Positions 25,452 to 34,696 are shown, counted from the stretch's first letter. The stretch is 64,000 nucleotides of DNA from Dyadobacter fermentans DSM 18053 (GCF_000023125.1 NC_013037.1:5496501-5560500), one strand, 5' to 3'. Notes: a model not told the origin generated them from the letters alone. Numbers and translations are program-made.

Positions 25452-27740
25452 GTGGAGCAACTGGTTGAATCCCTCAACATTGACCTGGAACAGGAGCGTA
25501 AGGATATCCTCAAAAAATACCGCCGGCTTTTAAGAACAGCTAAGCCATTTTTAAAGGATAATGATGCTAAATTAATCAAAAAAGCCTTTTATACTTCCGT
25601 TGACGCGCATAAGGACATGCGCCGCCGGTCGGGAGAGCCATATATTTACCACCCGCTCGCGGTGGCGCAGATCGTGGTTGAGGAAATCGGGCTGGGTACC
25701 ACCGGCATCGTGGCGGCATTGCTGCATGATGTGGTGGAGGATACCGATATGGGGATCGACGATATTGAAAGACTTTTTGGAAAAAAAGTCGCGAAAATTA
25801 TCGACGGGCTGACCAAAATTTCGGGCCGTTTTGAATACGGGTCGTCGCAGCAAGCCGAGAACTTCCGCAAAATGCTGCTCACGCTTTCGGACGACGTGCG
25901 GGTAATCCTCGTCAAGCTCGCGGACCGCCTGCACAACATGCGTACGCTCGACAGCATGCCGCGCGATAAGCAGCTCAAAATCGCTTCCGAAACGATATTC
26001 ATCTACGCGCCGCTTGCGCACAGGCTGGGTTTGTACAGCATCAAGTCGGAGCTGGAAGAATTGTATTTGAAATACACCGAACCCCAGGAATACCGGGCCA
26101 TTGCGAGGAAGCTGAGAGAGACTAAAAATACCCGTGACCGCTTCATTTCGAAGTTTATGGAGCCGATCGCGCAGGACCTGGAATCGGTGGGGTTGAATTT
26201 TATCCTCAAAGGCCGTCCCAAATCAATATACTCGATCTGGAACAAAATGCGGAAGCAGAGCAAGCCGTTCGAGGAAATATATGACCTGTTCGCAATCCGC
26301 ATTGTGCTCGAATCGCCGCCGGAAAGCGACCGCGAAAAGGCGATCTGCTGGCAGGCGTATTCCATTGTTACCGACCATTATAAGCCCAACCCGGACCGTT
26401 TAAAGGACTTTTTGAGCACGCCGCGGGCGAATGGCTACCAATCCCTGCACTCCACGGTGATGAGCAAGAGCGGCCAATGGGTGGAGGTGCAGATCCGCAC
26501 CTCGCGCATGGACGAGATCGCCGAGAAGGGTTACGCCGCGCACTGGAAGTACAAGGGAAATGATACCAAGGTGAAAGGTAATATCGAAACCTGGATCACC
26601 CAGGTGCGGGAAACATTGGAGAATGGATTTGGGGACAAAACGGCCGCTATCGAGTTTCTGGACGAGTTTCGCAGCAACCTTTTCAATGAGGAGGTATTTG
26701 TATTTACCCCAAAAGGCGAGCTGAAAGTATTGCAGGCAGGTTCAACTGCGCTGGACTTTGCATTTGACATTCACTCCGAAGTAGGCGCGCATTGCATGGC
26801 CGCCAAAGTGGGCGGTATCCTAGTGCCGATCAGCTATGTGCTAAACAATGGCGATCAGATCGAGATCATCACGTCCGGCAAGCAGAAGCCGAACGAGGAT
26901 TGGCTGCGCATTGTGGTCACTTCCAAAGCCCGGGCGCGGATCAAGGATTTTCTGAAAGAGGAAAACCGCCGGTACGAAACGGATGGGCGCCAGTTAGTGG
27001 AGAAAAAGTTGAAAATACTGGGCGTGGACGCCACCGCGGAGGTAATGAACCAGCTCCGGGCGTTTTTTGAATGCAAAACGACGACGGATTTCTTTTACCG
27101 CATCGGCAAAGGCTACATTCCCATCGACGACCTCAAACGCTTCAAGCGCGACCGCGATGCGAAGGAGAAAAAGGCCGCCGAGAACGGCGCAGCGAGCAAT
27201 ACACCGCCCGCAGCCGGCAGCGATGGCAAAACGCTGACCAAATATTTGAAACAAATCCACGGCGACCGTGCAGATAATGACATGCTGCTCATCGGCGACG
27301 ATATGGATAAAATAGATTACAAGCTAGCTCAGTGCTGCAACCCGATCGCCGGTGACGACGTGTTCGGCTTCGTAACCATCAACGAAGGCATTAAAATACA
27401 CCGCACCACCTGCCCCAATGCGGCCGAGCTGATGTCCAAGCACGGCAACCGCATTATCAAGGCCAAATGGTCGGGTAAGGAAGAGGCGTTCCTGGCGGGG
27501 CTGTACCTTTCAGGCACCGATCGCGTCGGCCTGGTGAACGATGTCACGCGGATAATTTCCAACGAGCTGCACATCAATATGCGCGGGCTCACGATCGATA
27601 CGAAAGACGGCGTTTTCAACGGCGATATCAAACTTTATGTGCAGGATACGAGGCACCTGGACATCCTGATCGCCAAGCTGGAACAGGTGGAAGGCGTGTA
27701 CAATGTGCAGCGTTTCGACACCAACCTGGGCGGCAAGTGA
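25452..27740 (+). CDS. Bifunctional (p)ppGpp synthetase/hydrolase (Rel/SpoT)
   Basis: The 762-residue stringent-response enzyme begins with GTG. Domains in order are an HD hydrolase ('YIYHPLAVAQIVVEE', 'AALLHDVVEDTD', about residues 55-100), a synthetase ('GRPKSIYSIWNKM', 'YDLFAIRIV', 'RANGYQSLHSTV', about 250-345), TGS ('VFVFTPKGELKVLQAGSTALDFAF', about 415-475), a helical/zinc-finger region ('LAQCCNPIAGDDVFGFV', about 625-640) and a C-terminal ACT domain (about 685-760). The intact HD motif suggests that it both makes and degrades (p)ppGpp. Ribosome sensing would use the C-terminal half. The Fur-family gene follows after 127 bp and has its own leader. Confidence 0.95.
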   Translation: MEQLVESLNIDLEQERKDILKKYRRLLRTAKPFLKDNDAKLIKKAFYTSVDAHKDMRRRSGEPYIYHPLAVAQIVVEEIGLGTTGIVAALLHDVVEDTDMGIDDIERLFGKKVAKIIDGLTKISGRFEYGSSQQAENFRKMLLTLSDDVRVILVKLADRLHNMRTLDSMPRDKQLKIASETIFIYAPLAHRLGLYSIKSELEELYLKYTEPQEYRAIARKLRETKNTRDRFISKFMEPIAQDLESVGLNFILKGRPKSIYSIWNKMRKQSKPFEEIYDLFAIRIVLESPPESDREKAICWQAYSIVTDHYKPNPDRLKDFLSTPRANGYQSLHSTVMSKSGQWVEVQIRTSRMDEIAEKGYAAHWKYKGNDTKVKGNIETWITQVRETLENGFGDKTAAIEFLDEFRSNLFNEEVFVFTPKGELKVLQAGSTALDFAFDIHSEVGAHCMAAKVGGILVPISYVLNNGDQIEIITSGKQKPNEDWLRIVVTSKARARIKDFLKEENRRYETDGRQLVEKKLKILGVDATAEVMNQLRAFFECKTTTDFFYRIGKGYIPIDDLKRFKRDRDAKEKKAAENGAASNTPPAAGSDGKTLTKYLKQIHGDRADNDMLLIGDDMDKIDYKLAQCCNPIAGDDVFGFVTINEGIKIHRTTCPNAAELMSKHGNRIIKAKWSGKEEAFLAGLYLSGTDRVGLVNDVTRIISNELHINMRGLTIDTKDGVFNGDIKLYVQDTRHLDILIAKLEQVEGVYNVQRFDTNLGGK

Positions 27741-27867
27741 CCATTTTGAACCATTGCCGCTCCAATATGTTATTGAATTGGTAATTAATGAGGTAGCAGC
27801 ACTAAGCTTGCGAATGTGAGAGTGATTTAAGTAAAAAAGCGTATTTTCGCGCAAGATTATCAGAGAT

Positions 27868-28368
27868 ATGCCACAAGCCAGCAAACCAAATTTCGAGGCC
27901 GCTAAGAAAATATTAACGGCTTACCTGGAAAATAAGGGACTTCGTAAAACGCCCGAGCGCTTTGCGATTTTGGAGGAGATTTACACCCGGGAAGATCATT
28001 TCGATGTAGATGAGCTGTACATCAGCATGAAGAACAAGCGCTACCGCGTAAGCCGTGCCACCGTTTATAACACGCTCGACGTGCTCGTGGATTGCGACCT
28101 GGTTACCAAGCATCAGTTCGGCAAAAACCTGGCGCAATTCGAAAAATCGTACGGTAACAAGCAGCACGACCATTTGATTTGTACAGATTGTCATAAAGTA
28201 ATGGAATTCTGCGATCCGCGTATCCAGTCGATCCAGAACATGGTAGGGGAAATGCTGAATTTCAGCGTCATGCACCACTCGCTTATTTTCTACGGAAACT
28301 GCAATAAGGAAAATTGCCAGAACCGCACCGATGCACCGCGGGAAACCGCCGTTTTCGAAGACAGATAA
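27868..28368 (+). CDS. Fur-family transcriptional regulator (second copy)
   Basis: The 166-residue Fur/PerR-like protein has a winged helix ('YRVSRATVYNTLDVLVDCDLVTKHQFG', about residues 58-84) and the metal site 'KQHDHLICTDCHKVMEFCDPR' (about 101-121), including HDH and CxxC. A C-terminal 'CNKENCQN' cysteine pair supplies the structural zinc site. It differs clearly from the regulator at 13433 and is more likely the iron or peroxide type. It is 78 bp upstream of purA. Cotranscription is possible, but no promoter box distinguishes the two. Confidence 0.88.
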   Translation: MPQASKPNFEAAKKILTAYLENKGLRKTPERFAILEEIYTREDHFDVDELYISMKNKRYRVSRATVYNTLDVLVDCDLVTKHQFGKNLAQFEKSYGNKQHDHLICTDCHKVMEFCDPRIQSIQNMVGEMLNFSVMHHSLIFYGNCNKENCQNRTDAPRETAVFEDR

Positions 28369-28445
28369 TTATCACGATCAGGCCCGGTAATGCACCCATT
28401 ACCGGGCCACTTACACCATATAAGTTTCAGTAATCCAATATTTGA

Positions 28446-29741
28446 ATGAAAGTTGACGTACTACTTGGTCTTCAATGGGGAGACGAGGGAAAAGGAAAAA
28501 TTGTGGATGTCCTGGCGCCGCGCTATCAGGTTGTAGCCCGTTTTCAGGGTGGCCCTAATGCCGGACACACATTGGAGTTCGACGGTATCAAACACGTGCT
28601 GCACCAGATTCCGTCGGGGATTTTCCGCAGCGATATCCAGAATATCATCGGAAACGGCGTCGTGCTCGACCCGGTTGTTTTCAAAAGAGAAATTGAAGGC
28701 CTTGCGAAATACAACCTCGACCTGATCAGCAACCTGTTCGTGTCGAAAAAAGCTTCGCTGATCGTCCCTACCCACGCCCTGCTCGACGCCGCTTATGAGC
28801 GTTCGAAAGGTGATTCCAAGATCGGCTCAACTTTGCGCGGAATCGGTCCTGCTTACCAGGATAAAGTTGCCCGCCTCGGCTTGCGTGTAGGAGATATTCT
28901 TTCTCCGAATTTTGCAGCCAAATACAAAAAACTCGTTGATGCCCACAAGGTTATCCTCGATTTCTATTCGTTCGATTACTCGGAGACATTGCCGGCGGCA
29001 GAGGGAAAATTTACGGATGCCATCGAATTCATGAAGCAATTTACGCTCGTGAACAGCGAATATCTCGTAAACGACGCATTGACAGAAGGTAAAACCGTGC
29101 TCGCGGAAGGCGCGCAAGGCTCATTGCTCGACATCGATTTCGGTTCATACCCATTCGTAACCAGCTCTACCACCATGACTGCCGGTGCTTCTACCGGATT
29201 GGGCATTGCGCCGCGTCAGATTGGGGAGGTGTTTGGTATTTTCAAAGCTTACTGCACGCGTGTGGGAAGCGGTCCGTTCCCGACTGAATTGCATGATGAA
29301 ACCGGTGAACAGATCCGTCAGGAAGGCCGCGAGTTCGGTGCTACTACCGGTCGTCCGCGCCGTACCGGCTGGCTCGATCTGCCTGCATTGAAATACGCAA
29401 TCATGATCAACGGCGTAACGCAGCTGATTATGATGAAAGTAGACGTGCTGACCATTTTTGATAACATTAAAGTGTGTACCCACTACCGCCTCGCGGATGG
29501 TACGCTCACCGACCAACTGCCTTACGACCTTTGCGACGAGGCTGTTGAACCGGTTTACAAGGATTTCAAAGGCTGGCAAACTTCCCTGGACGGCGTTCGT
29601 GATTTCGACGCAATCCCAGCGGAACTGAATGCCTACGTGAAGTTTCTCGAAGAGGAATTGAACCTGCCAATCACATTCATTTCAACCGGTCCAGACCGCG
29701 AAGCGCTCATCAGCCGGGAAGCGGCTGCCGCGCAAGCTTAG
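28446..29741 (+). CDS. purA: Adenylosuccinate synthetase (PurA)
   Basis: The 431-residue enzyme makes adenylosuccinate from IMP, aspartate and GTP in AMP synthesis. The N-terminal 'LLGLQWGDEGKGKIVDVLA' (GDEGKGK GTP-binding and catalytic Asp/Lys) is intact, as are 'GSTLRGIGPAYQDKVAR' (about residues 124-140), 'LAEGAQGSLLDIDFGSYPFVTSS' (about 218-240) and 'TTGRPRRTGWLDL'. Length matches the family. The 30-bp hairpin beyond the stop probably ends the transcript. Confidence 0.97.
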   Translation: MKVDVLLGLQWGDEGKGKIVDVLAPRYQVVARFQGGPNAGHTLEFDGIKHVLHQIPSGIFRSDIQNIIGNGVVLDPVVFKREIEGLAKYNLDLISNLFVSKKASLIVPTHALLDAAYERSKGDSKIGSTLRGIGPAYQDKVARLGLRVGDILSPNFAAKYKKLVDAHKVILDFYSFDYSETLPAAEGKFTDAIEFMKQFTLVNSEYLVNDALTEGKTVLAEGAQGSLLDIDFGSYPFVTSSTTMTAGASTGLGIAPRQIGEVFGIFKAYCTRVGSGPFPTELHDETGEQIRQEGREFGATTGRPRRTGWLDLPALKYAIMINGVTQLIMMKVDVLTIFDNIKVCTHYRLADGTLTDQLPYDLCDEAVEPVYKDFKGWQTSLDGVRDFDAIPAELNAYVKFLEEELNLPITFISTGPDREALISREAAAAQA

Positions 29742-29762
29742 GGGGAAATCCAGAATAATGGT

Positions 29763-29829
29763 ACTGTCAGCCTGAGCGGAGTCGAAGGCGTCCACGCAAG
29801 ACGCCTTCGACTCCGCTCAGGCTGACAGT
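29763..29829. repeat. 30-bp perfect inverted repeat between convergent purA and the SNF2 gene
   Basis: Two 30-bp arms (29763-29792 and 29800-29829) match perfectly around a 7-nt loop. The arms contain the phrase CTGAGCGGAGTCGAAGG, which I recall as a recurrent intergenic hairpin element in many bacterial genomes. It is longer than a usual terminator and has only a short T-run. It can block transcripts from both converging genes and may be a mobile or selfish REP-like element. Confidence 0.9.
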
Positions 29830-29833
29830 CGTT

Positions 29834-32782
29834 TTAAGACAACAAGTTCAAAACATCCTCCCGCGTCAGCGATTTAATAAACCCTTCCTCGCTCGAAATC
29901 AGATCATCCGCCAGCTGCTTTTTGGAGCGCTGCAATGCGAGGATTTTCTCTTCCACGGAGTTTTTAGTAATAAACTTATAAGTGAATACCGTCCGGTCCT
30001 GGCCAATGCGATGCGCGCGGTCCACGGCCTGCGCTTCGATGGCCGGGTTCCACCACGGATCGAGGATGAAAACGTAGTCTGCCGCGGTGAGGTTAAGGCC
30101 TAAGCCGCCGGCTTTGAGGGATATGAGGAAAATCTTGATATTTTCGTCGTTCTGAAACGATTCTACCTGCTCCTGCCGGTCACGCGTGGCGCCGTCGAGG
30201 TAGGCATAGTTGATCTCCTTTTCATCGAGGTAATGCCGGAAAAGGTCGAGGTGTTTAATGTATTGGCTGAAAATCAATATCTTATGATCTTCGCTCATGA
30301 CCGTTTGCAGCTTGTAAAGGACGTCCTCGAACTTGCCCGAGTCGTGTGCATATTCCGGATCAACCATGACCGGGTGGTTGGCAAGCTGCCGCAGCCGGGT
30401 AAGGCCCTGTAACACCACCAGCTGGGATTTGGACATACCTTCCGAATCGATGCTTTGCAGGATGAGGTTGCGGTAATAGGCCTTTGCCTCTTCGTACGCT
30501 TTTTCCTGCTCGCCCGACATGTCACAGTATTGAATGCTCTCCACTTTCTCGGGAAGATCCGTCGCAACCTGCGATTTTAACCTCCTCAATATGAATGGCT
30601 TGATGAGATTGTAGAGTCTCTTCGTTTTCTCCTCGTCGCCTTTCTTTTCGATCGGAACCTGAAATTCATCCCTGAAAAACGTCTGACTGCCCAGTAATCC
30701 CGGGTTTACGAACGACATTTGCGACCAGAGATCGAGTGTGTTGTTTTCAATGGGCGTGCCCGTCAAAACAAGCCTGTGGGCCGAATTGAGCCGTCTTACA
30801 GCTTTGGTGATGATCGACGACGGGTTTTTAATCGCCTGCGATTCGTCGAGGATCACATAATTGAACCGGTAATCCTCCATGAGGTCGATATCCAGCCTGA
30901 TAATGCCGTAGGAGGTCAAAATGAGGTCGTAGTGATCAAACTGCGCCGTGTCCTTCTCGCGGTTCGTGCCGGTGTACAAGAGCACGCGCAGGTCGGGTGT
31001 GAATTTGCTCGCTTCGAGCTGCCAATTATAAAGCAGTGAAGTAGGCATGATGAGGATCGACGGGCGATCGGCGCCACCTTCCTTTTCCGATTGCAGCAAA
31101 GCGAGCGTTTGTACCGTTTTTCCCAAACCCATATCATCGGCCAGACAGCCGCCAAACCGGTATTGTTTCAAAAAGCGGAGCCAGTCATAACCCGTTTTCT
31201 GGTAAGGGCGCAAGATGCCCTGGAAATGATGGGGGGCCTCTGCGGGCTCTATTTGCTGGAAATTGCGAAGGTTTTCGAGCTTCCGGCTGATCACCGCTGT
31301 CGCCAGATTGTCCTCTTTTAACTCCTGAACCAATGCGAGATGATGCATGCGCAGGCGCAGCTGGTCGTCGTCGTCGTGGCTGCTTTCCGTGAATGAAAAG
31401 AACTCCGAATATTTGGTAAACCACCATTCCGGAATGACGGCTATTTCACCGCTGGGAAGCAGAAATTCCTTTTTCCGGTTCAGAATGTAGTTGCGAAGCT
31501 GAATAAAAGGAATCTCAAATTCGCCGAACCGCACTTTGGCATTGATATCGAACCAATCGCGGCCTTCCTGGATCGAAATATCTAGTGACGAATAGCCGAG
31601 GAAATAACGTTTGGCATCGGCGGTGTTTTGCCGGACGCTGATTCCGCTCGCATCGAGCGCGATCGCATTGCCTTGCAGCCAGCCGAATGCCTCCGATTTC
31701 GGCATCTGGACCTTCCCGTTACGGATATTAAGGCCCATGTCTTTCAAAGTCCGGACATGCTGGCCTTCGGTTTCGATATTTCTTTTAACCTTATTGAAAA
31801 AATACTCATTGCCCCTCTTTTCCATGTGCACGCTCGAAGCGTGCGCGAAGCTGTCGTAATGGAAAGAAAAGCCGGCATATTGGAACGAGAGCTCGAATGT
31901 AACGTCGTTGTCTTCTTCTTCGAGCACTTCCACGTCCTCGCTGTCCTGGAAAAGCACGGTCGATTTTTTAGGGTTCGCCGTTGAATATTCGGAGATCGTA
32001 AGGATCGTTTTGGGGACCGACGACACGTTTCTGATCTCAAACCCGCGGGCTACCACATCATAGGAAGCAATGAGCGGCGCCACAAAGCGGCCATAATACT
32101 GCTCCTCGACCTGCCCGGGAATGGCGATAAACTTCTTCGCCAGAAATGGTTTGATCTTCTTGCCGTCCACATTGCCTTCGAAGTGGTACAAATGGCCGTC
32201 CAGCACGAGCCAGGCGGGATCTTCGCAGATCAGGAATGCATTTTTGTACTGGAAATCCAGCTTCTGCATTTTGTGGCGGATCGTCGGGAAGTAATGCGTA
32301 TTATCCTCATTCCGGATGAAATGGAAGCGGATGGTCGCCTTTTCGGGCTCCCAGCTAACGGGCTTCCACAGCGGGTTGCCATCGTTACCCATGATGAAAA
32401 TCTCTTTCCCATCCAGCCTTTCCAGAATGCGCGATTTGCAGTTTTCGAGGTAGCCGGCGATCGTCTCCTGAACGGCCTTGTCGCCTTTTTGCGGGTCATA
32501 CACTTTCAGGAAGAAATCGACCGCATTCAGTTTTTTGGGATTATATTTTTTCAAAACGGCATCCTGCTGGATGTCGTCGATGAGCTTAACGAGTTCAAAA
32601 TCCCGGGTATCGAGCCCGGACCGGAACTCTTTGATATTTTTGGAAGAAATATTTTGAATCTGAAACGAAAAGTCGCCCTGGCTGGTCAGCTGTACCACAA
32701 AGGCTTCGAAGATATACCCCAGATACTCATGGTTAAGAATTGAATAGACAATTTTAAACGGCTCTGCGGGAGAAACTTTCAT
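29834..32782 (-). CDS. SNF2-family DEAD/DEAH-box helicase
   Basis: The 982-residue Swi2/Snf2 ATPase has a long N-terminal region of bacterial type. The helicase core follows in its C-terminal half: motif I 'LADDMGLGKTVQTLALL', Ia 'LIMPTSLLYNW', II 'VILDESQAIKN' (DESQ variant), III 'VLTGTPIENN', then V/VI 'ISLKAGGLGLNLTAADYVFILDPWWNPAIEAQAVDRAHRIGQ'. It should translocate on double-stranded DNA and remodel protein-DNA complexes or RNA polymerase. No nuclease domain is visible. The start MKVSPAEPF at 32782 is chosen because a TATATTTG box at 32866 would start transcription around 32859, too close to the longer frame's ATG at 32854. Confidence 0.9.
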   Translation of the reverse strand: MKVSPAEPFKIVYSILNHEYLGYIFEAFVVQLTSQGDFSFQIQNISSKNIKEFRSGLDTRDFELVKLIDDIQQDAVLKKYNPKKLNAVDFFLKVYDPQKGDKAVQETIAGYLENCKSRILERLDGKEIFIMGNDGNPLWKPVSWEPEKATIRFHFIRNEDNTHYFPTIRHKMQKLDFQYKNAFLICEDPAWLVLDGHLYHFEGNVDGKKIKPFLAKKFIAIPGQVEEQYYGRFVAPLIASYDVVARGFEIRNVSSVPKTILTISEYSTANPKKSTVLFQDSEDVEVLEEEDNDVTFELSFQYAGFSFHYDSFAHASSVHMEKRGNEYFFNKVKRNIETEGQHVRTLKDMGLNIRNGKVQMPKSEAFGWLQGNAIALDASGISVRQNTADAKRYFLGYSSLDISIQEGRDWFDINAKVRFGEFEIPFIQLRNYILNRKKEFLLPSGEIAVIPEWWFTKYSEFFSFTESSHDDDDQLRLRMHHLALVQELKEDNLATAVISRKLENLRNFQQIEPAEAPHHFQGILRPYQKTGYDWLRFLKQYRFGGCLADDMGLGKTVQTLALLQSEKEGGADRPSILIMPTSLLYNWQLEASKFTPDLRVLLYTGTNREKDTAQFDHYDLILTSYGIIRLDIDLMEDYRFNYVILDESQAIKNPSSIITKAVRRLNSAHRLVLTGTPIENNTLDLWSQMSFVNPGLLGSQTFFRDEFQVPIEKKGDEEKTKRLYNLIKPFILRRLKSQVATDLPEKVESIQYCDMSGEQEKAYEEAKAYYRNLILQSIDSEGMSKSQLVVLQGLTRLRQLANHPVMVDPEYAHDSGKFEDVLYKLQTVMSEDHKILIFSQYIKHLDLFRHYLDEKEINYAYLDGATRDRQEQVESFQNDENIKIFLISLKAGGLGLNLTAADYVFILDPWWNPAIEAQAVDRAHRIGQDRTVFTYKFITKNSVEEKILALQRSKKQLADDLISSEEGFIKSLTREDVLNLLS

Positions 32783-32865
32783 TATGGTATCGTTGGCTGA
32801 GATTCGTGTTGATGCCGAAAGAGCCCTCGCGGAAATGAGCAGGGAACTTTCCATTTGGGAAACTT

Positions 32866-32873
32866 CAAATATA
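32866..32873 (-). promoter_or_regulatory. -7 element (TATATTTG) for the SNF2 gene
   Basis: Exact TAnnTTTG on the minus strand. The -33 element is poor. It decides the start codon of the SNF2 gene in favour of 32782. Confidence 0.55.
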
Positions 32874-32986
32874 AATTAAATGGGGCCGAAAAGAAAGGGG
32901 CATTTGGCCGTTTCCTAAAAAATGTTGTAGAATAAATTGGATTTTCGAGGGGCGAAGATGTTGCCCGGGCGGCCTGTTTAAATCAA

Positions 32987-33014
32987 ATGCCTCTCACCGC
33001 GAAGTAAGAGGCAT
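32987..33014 (-). terminator. Hairpin after tRNA-Leu(TAA)
   Basis: Stem ATGCCTCT (32987-32994) with AGAGGCAT (33007-33014). The T-run on the minus strand is weak, so termination may be partial. Confidence 0.65.
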
Positions 33015-33017
33015 GGG

Positions 33018-33103
33018 TACCGGGGACGGGAATCGAACCCGTACGGGCGTTTCGGCCCACAGGATTTTAAGTCCTGCGTGTCTACCAGTTCCACCACCCC
33101 GGC
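33018..33103 (-). tRNA. tRNA-Leu (anticodon TAA)
   Basis: An 86-nt cloverleaf with acceptor GCCGGGG/CCCCGGT and discriminator A, anticodon loop CTTAAAA (TAA), a long variable arm (TGGGCCGAAACGCCCG region) and T-arm GGTTCGATTCC. The long variable arm supports leucine. CCA is not encoded. Confidence 0.95.
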
Positions 33104-33131
33104 AAGGCCAGGTACCAGTACCAGTGAAGAG

Positions 33132-33154
33132 AAAAAAAGCACCGTCTCCGGTGC
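33132..33154 (-). terminator. Terminator between tRNA-Gly and tRNA-Leu
   Basis: Stem GCACCG (33139-33144) with CGGTGC (33149-33154), followed on the minus strand by seven T. It stands between two tRNAs of the same direction and may attenuate read-through. Confidence 0.8.
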
Positions 33155-33167
33155 TTTGCTCTCTCTG

Positions 33168-33240
33168 AGCGAAAGACGGGGTTCGAACCCGCGACCTCGA
33201 CCTTGGCAAGGTCGCGCTCTACCAGCTGAGCTACTTTCGC
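33168..33240 (-). tRNA. tRNA-Gly (anticodon GCC)
   Basis: A 73-nt cloverleaf with acceptor GCGAAAG/CTTTCGC, D-arm AGCTCAGCTGGTAGAGC, anticodon loop TTGCCAA (GCC) and T-arm GGGTTCGAACCC. Discriminator T. CCA is not encoded. Confidence 0.96.
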
Positions 33241-33276
33241 GTATTTTTTGTCTAACCGTTTCCGATTATTGTGGTG

Positions 33277-33307
33277 CAAATGTAGGGACGTCTCCTATTT
33301 GACGCAA
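33277..33307 (-). promoter_or_regulatory. Promoter of tRNA-Gly(GCC)
   Basis: On the minus strand, TTG (33305-33307), a 20-bp spacer and TACATTTG (33277-33284), a consensus match. Confidence 0.82.
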
Positions 33308-33522
33308 GTTTTTGGGGAAAATATTTTCACAAAAAATCTCGGCAAAACATTAACAAATTGTAAATCAATCGGTCGGGCGCTGAAAAAAAATTAATGCAAA
33401 AGTGCTTCCGGGTGCGGATAGGGGATATTCTGATTCAACGCCTGTTCGTCAGTGCTGAATTTGCGTAATGTTCGCATCATTTACCGTCCGTCCGATTTCA
33501 CCTTTCCACATCATATTTTGCT

Positions 33523-33530
33523 TACCTTTG
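33523..33530 (+). promoter_or_regulatory. -7 element (TACCTTTG) for TerC and helicase genes
   Basis: Exact TAnnTTTG box 93 bp before the TerC start codon. No good TTG 20 bp upstream. The resulting leader of about 85 nt is GC-rich and may fold. Confidence 0.6.
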
Positions 33531-33622
33531 CCTCCTTTAAGCCGTTGACGCCGGGAACCGCCGGCATGGCCCGGTTTTAGTATGAGCTCGGCCCGTCTGT
33601 TCAAACCTAAATTAGCTTGTTC

Positions 33623-34696
33623 ATGTTTTCTAACGAAGTGCTGTTTTTTGGAGGTTTTATTCTGGTAATCAGCGTAATGCTGTTGCTCGACCTCGGGGTT
33701 TTCAACAAAAAGGACCACGTGGTCAAGTTTGGAGAAGCAGCCGCCTGGACTGTCGCCTGGATAGCGCTGGCTTTGGCGTTTTACCTGATCATTAATACAC
33801 ATGGCGACCTCGTACACGGAATGGACAGTTACGCGGAGCTGGAAATCATAAAAAATAAATATGCCCCTCATCTGAAGCTGGTGCCCGGGGATTTCGCGGA
33901 AAGCCTCGAAATCTACCGGAAAAACATGTCGCTCGAATTCATTACCGGCTATTTGCTGGAATATGCGCTGTCGGTCGACAATATATTTGTGATTATCCTC
34001 ATCTTCTCGTCGTTCGGTGTAAGGCCCAAGTATTTCAAAAAAGTGCTTTTCTGGGGCGTTTTGGGTGCTATTGTGATGCGGTTTGTGTTCATCTTCGTCG
34101 GTTCGGCGCTAATGCAGCGTTTCGAATGGATCATTTACATCTTCGGACTTTTGCTCGTTTACCAGGGTGGCAAGATATTCTTCGAAGGCGGGGAAGAAGA
34201 GAAGATCGATCCTGCGAAACACCCCGTCGTGAAGTTCGCTTCCAAATACCTGCCCGTGTTCCCGCGCTACGTGCGTGAGCATTTCTTTGTGCTGAAAAAG
34301 GGCAAATGGATGGTAACGCCGCTGTTTGTAGTGGTGTTGATCGTCGAGTTTACCGACCTCATTTTCGCGGTCGACTCCGTGCCAGCGGTTTTTTCGGTGA
34401 CCAAAGATCCCTACGTGGTATTCTTCTCCAATATCTTCGCCATCATGGGCTTGCGGTCGATGTTCTTCTTCCTGAGCAATATCATGGGGCTTTTCCGCTT
34501 CCTTAAATACGGCCTCGGTGTGCTGTTGGTCTTTATCGGAGGCAAAATGCTGGCGCATCATTACCTCGAAACCATCGGGTTCAAAACGGTGTATTCGCTG
34601 TACGTGATCCTGGGTATCCTCGCGGTGAGCATTCTGGCGTCGGTTATTATTCCGGAAAAAAAGGAGGTGGGAGACGAGGTGTTATCCAATAGTTAG
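33623..34696 (+). CDS. TerC-family integral membrane protein
   Basis: The 357-residue protein has about nine membrane helices and the TerC/Alx signatures 'LLEYALSVDNIFVIILIFSSFGV' (acidic SxDN motif, about residues 110-135) and 'LIVEFTDLIFAVDSVPAVFSVTKDPYVVFFSNIFAIMGLRSMFF' (about 236-280). Members are implicated in tellurite resistance, manganese export or metalation of secreted proteins. The metal is not readable here. An approximately 60-residue loop after the second helix and a charged central loop (EGGEEEKIDPAKHP) are visible. The ATG at 33623 is preferred to an upstream TTG at 33617. The helicase gene follows after 25 bp on the same strand, so they probably share a transcript. Confidence 0.9.
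   Translation: MFSNEVLFFGGFILVISVMLLLDLGVFNKKDHVVKFGEAAAWTVAWIALALAFYLIINTHGDLVHGMDSYAELEIIKNKYAPHLKLVPGDFAESLEIYRKNMSLEFITGYLLEYALSVDNIFVIILIFSSFGVRPKYFKKVLFWGVLGAIVMRFVFIFVGSALMQRFEWIIYIFGLLLVYQGGKIFFEGGEEEKIDPAKHPVVKFASKYLPVFPRYVREHFFVLKKGKWMVTPLFVVVLIVEFTDLIFAVDSVPAVFSVTKDPYVVFFSNIFAIMGLRSMFFFLSNIMGLFRFLKYGLGVLLVFIGGKMLAHHYLETIGFKTVYSLYVILGILAVSILASVIIPEKKEVGDEVLSNS

Larger units (their letters stand above)
33241..33622. other. 382-bp intergenic region tRNA-Gly / TerC gene
   Basis: The left part (to 33307) is the tRNA-Gly promoter. The middle is AT-rich with no gene visible. The right part carries a TACCTTTG box (33523-33530) and an approximately 90-nt GC-rich leader before the TerC gene, with a CCGGG/CCCGG stem (33551-33555 with 33570-33574). 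I do not recognise the leader as a known riboswitch. Confidence 0.6.

Noticed and set aside
33523..33622. yybP-ykoY manganese riboswitch before the TerC gene
   Set aside because: Expected from the family, but the conserved GGGGAGUA and ACAUGACU loops are not present in the leader.
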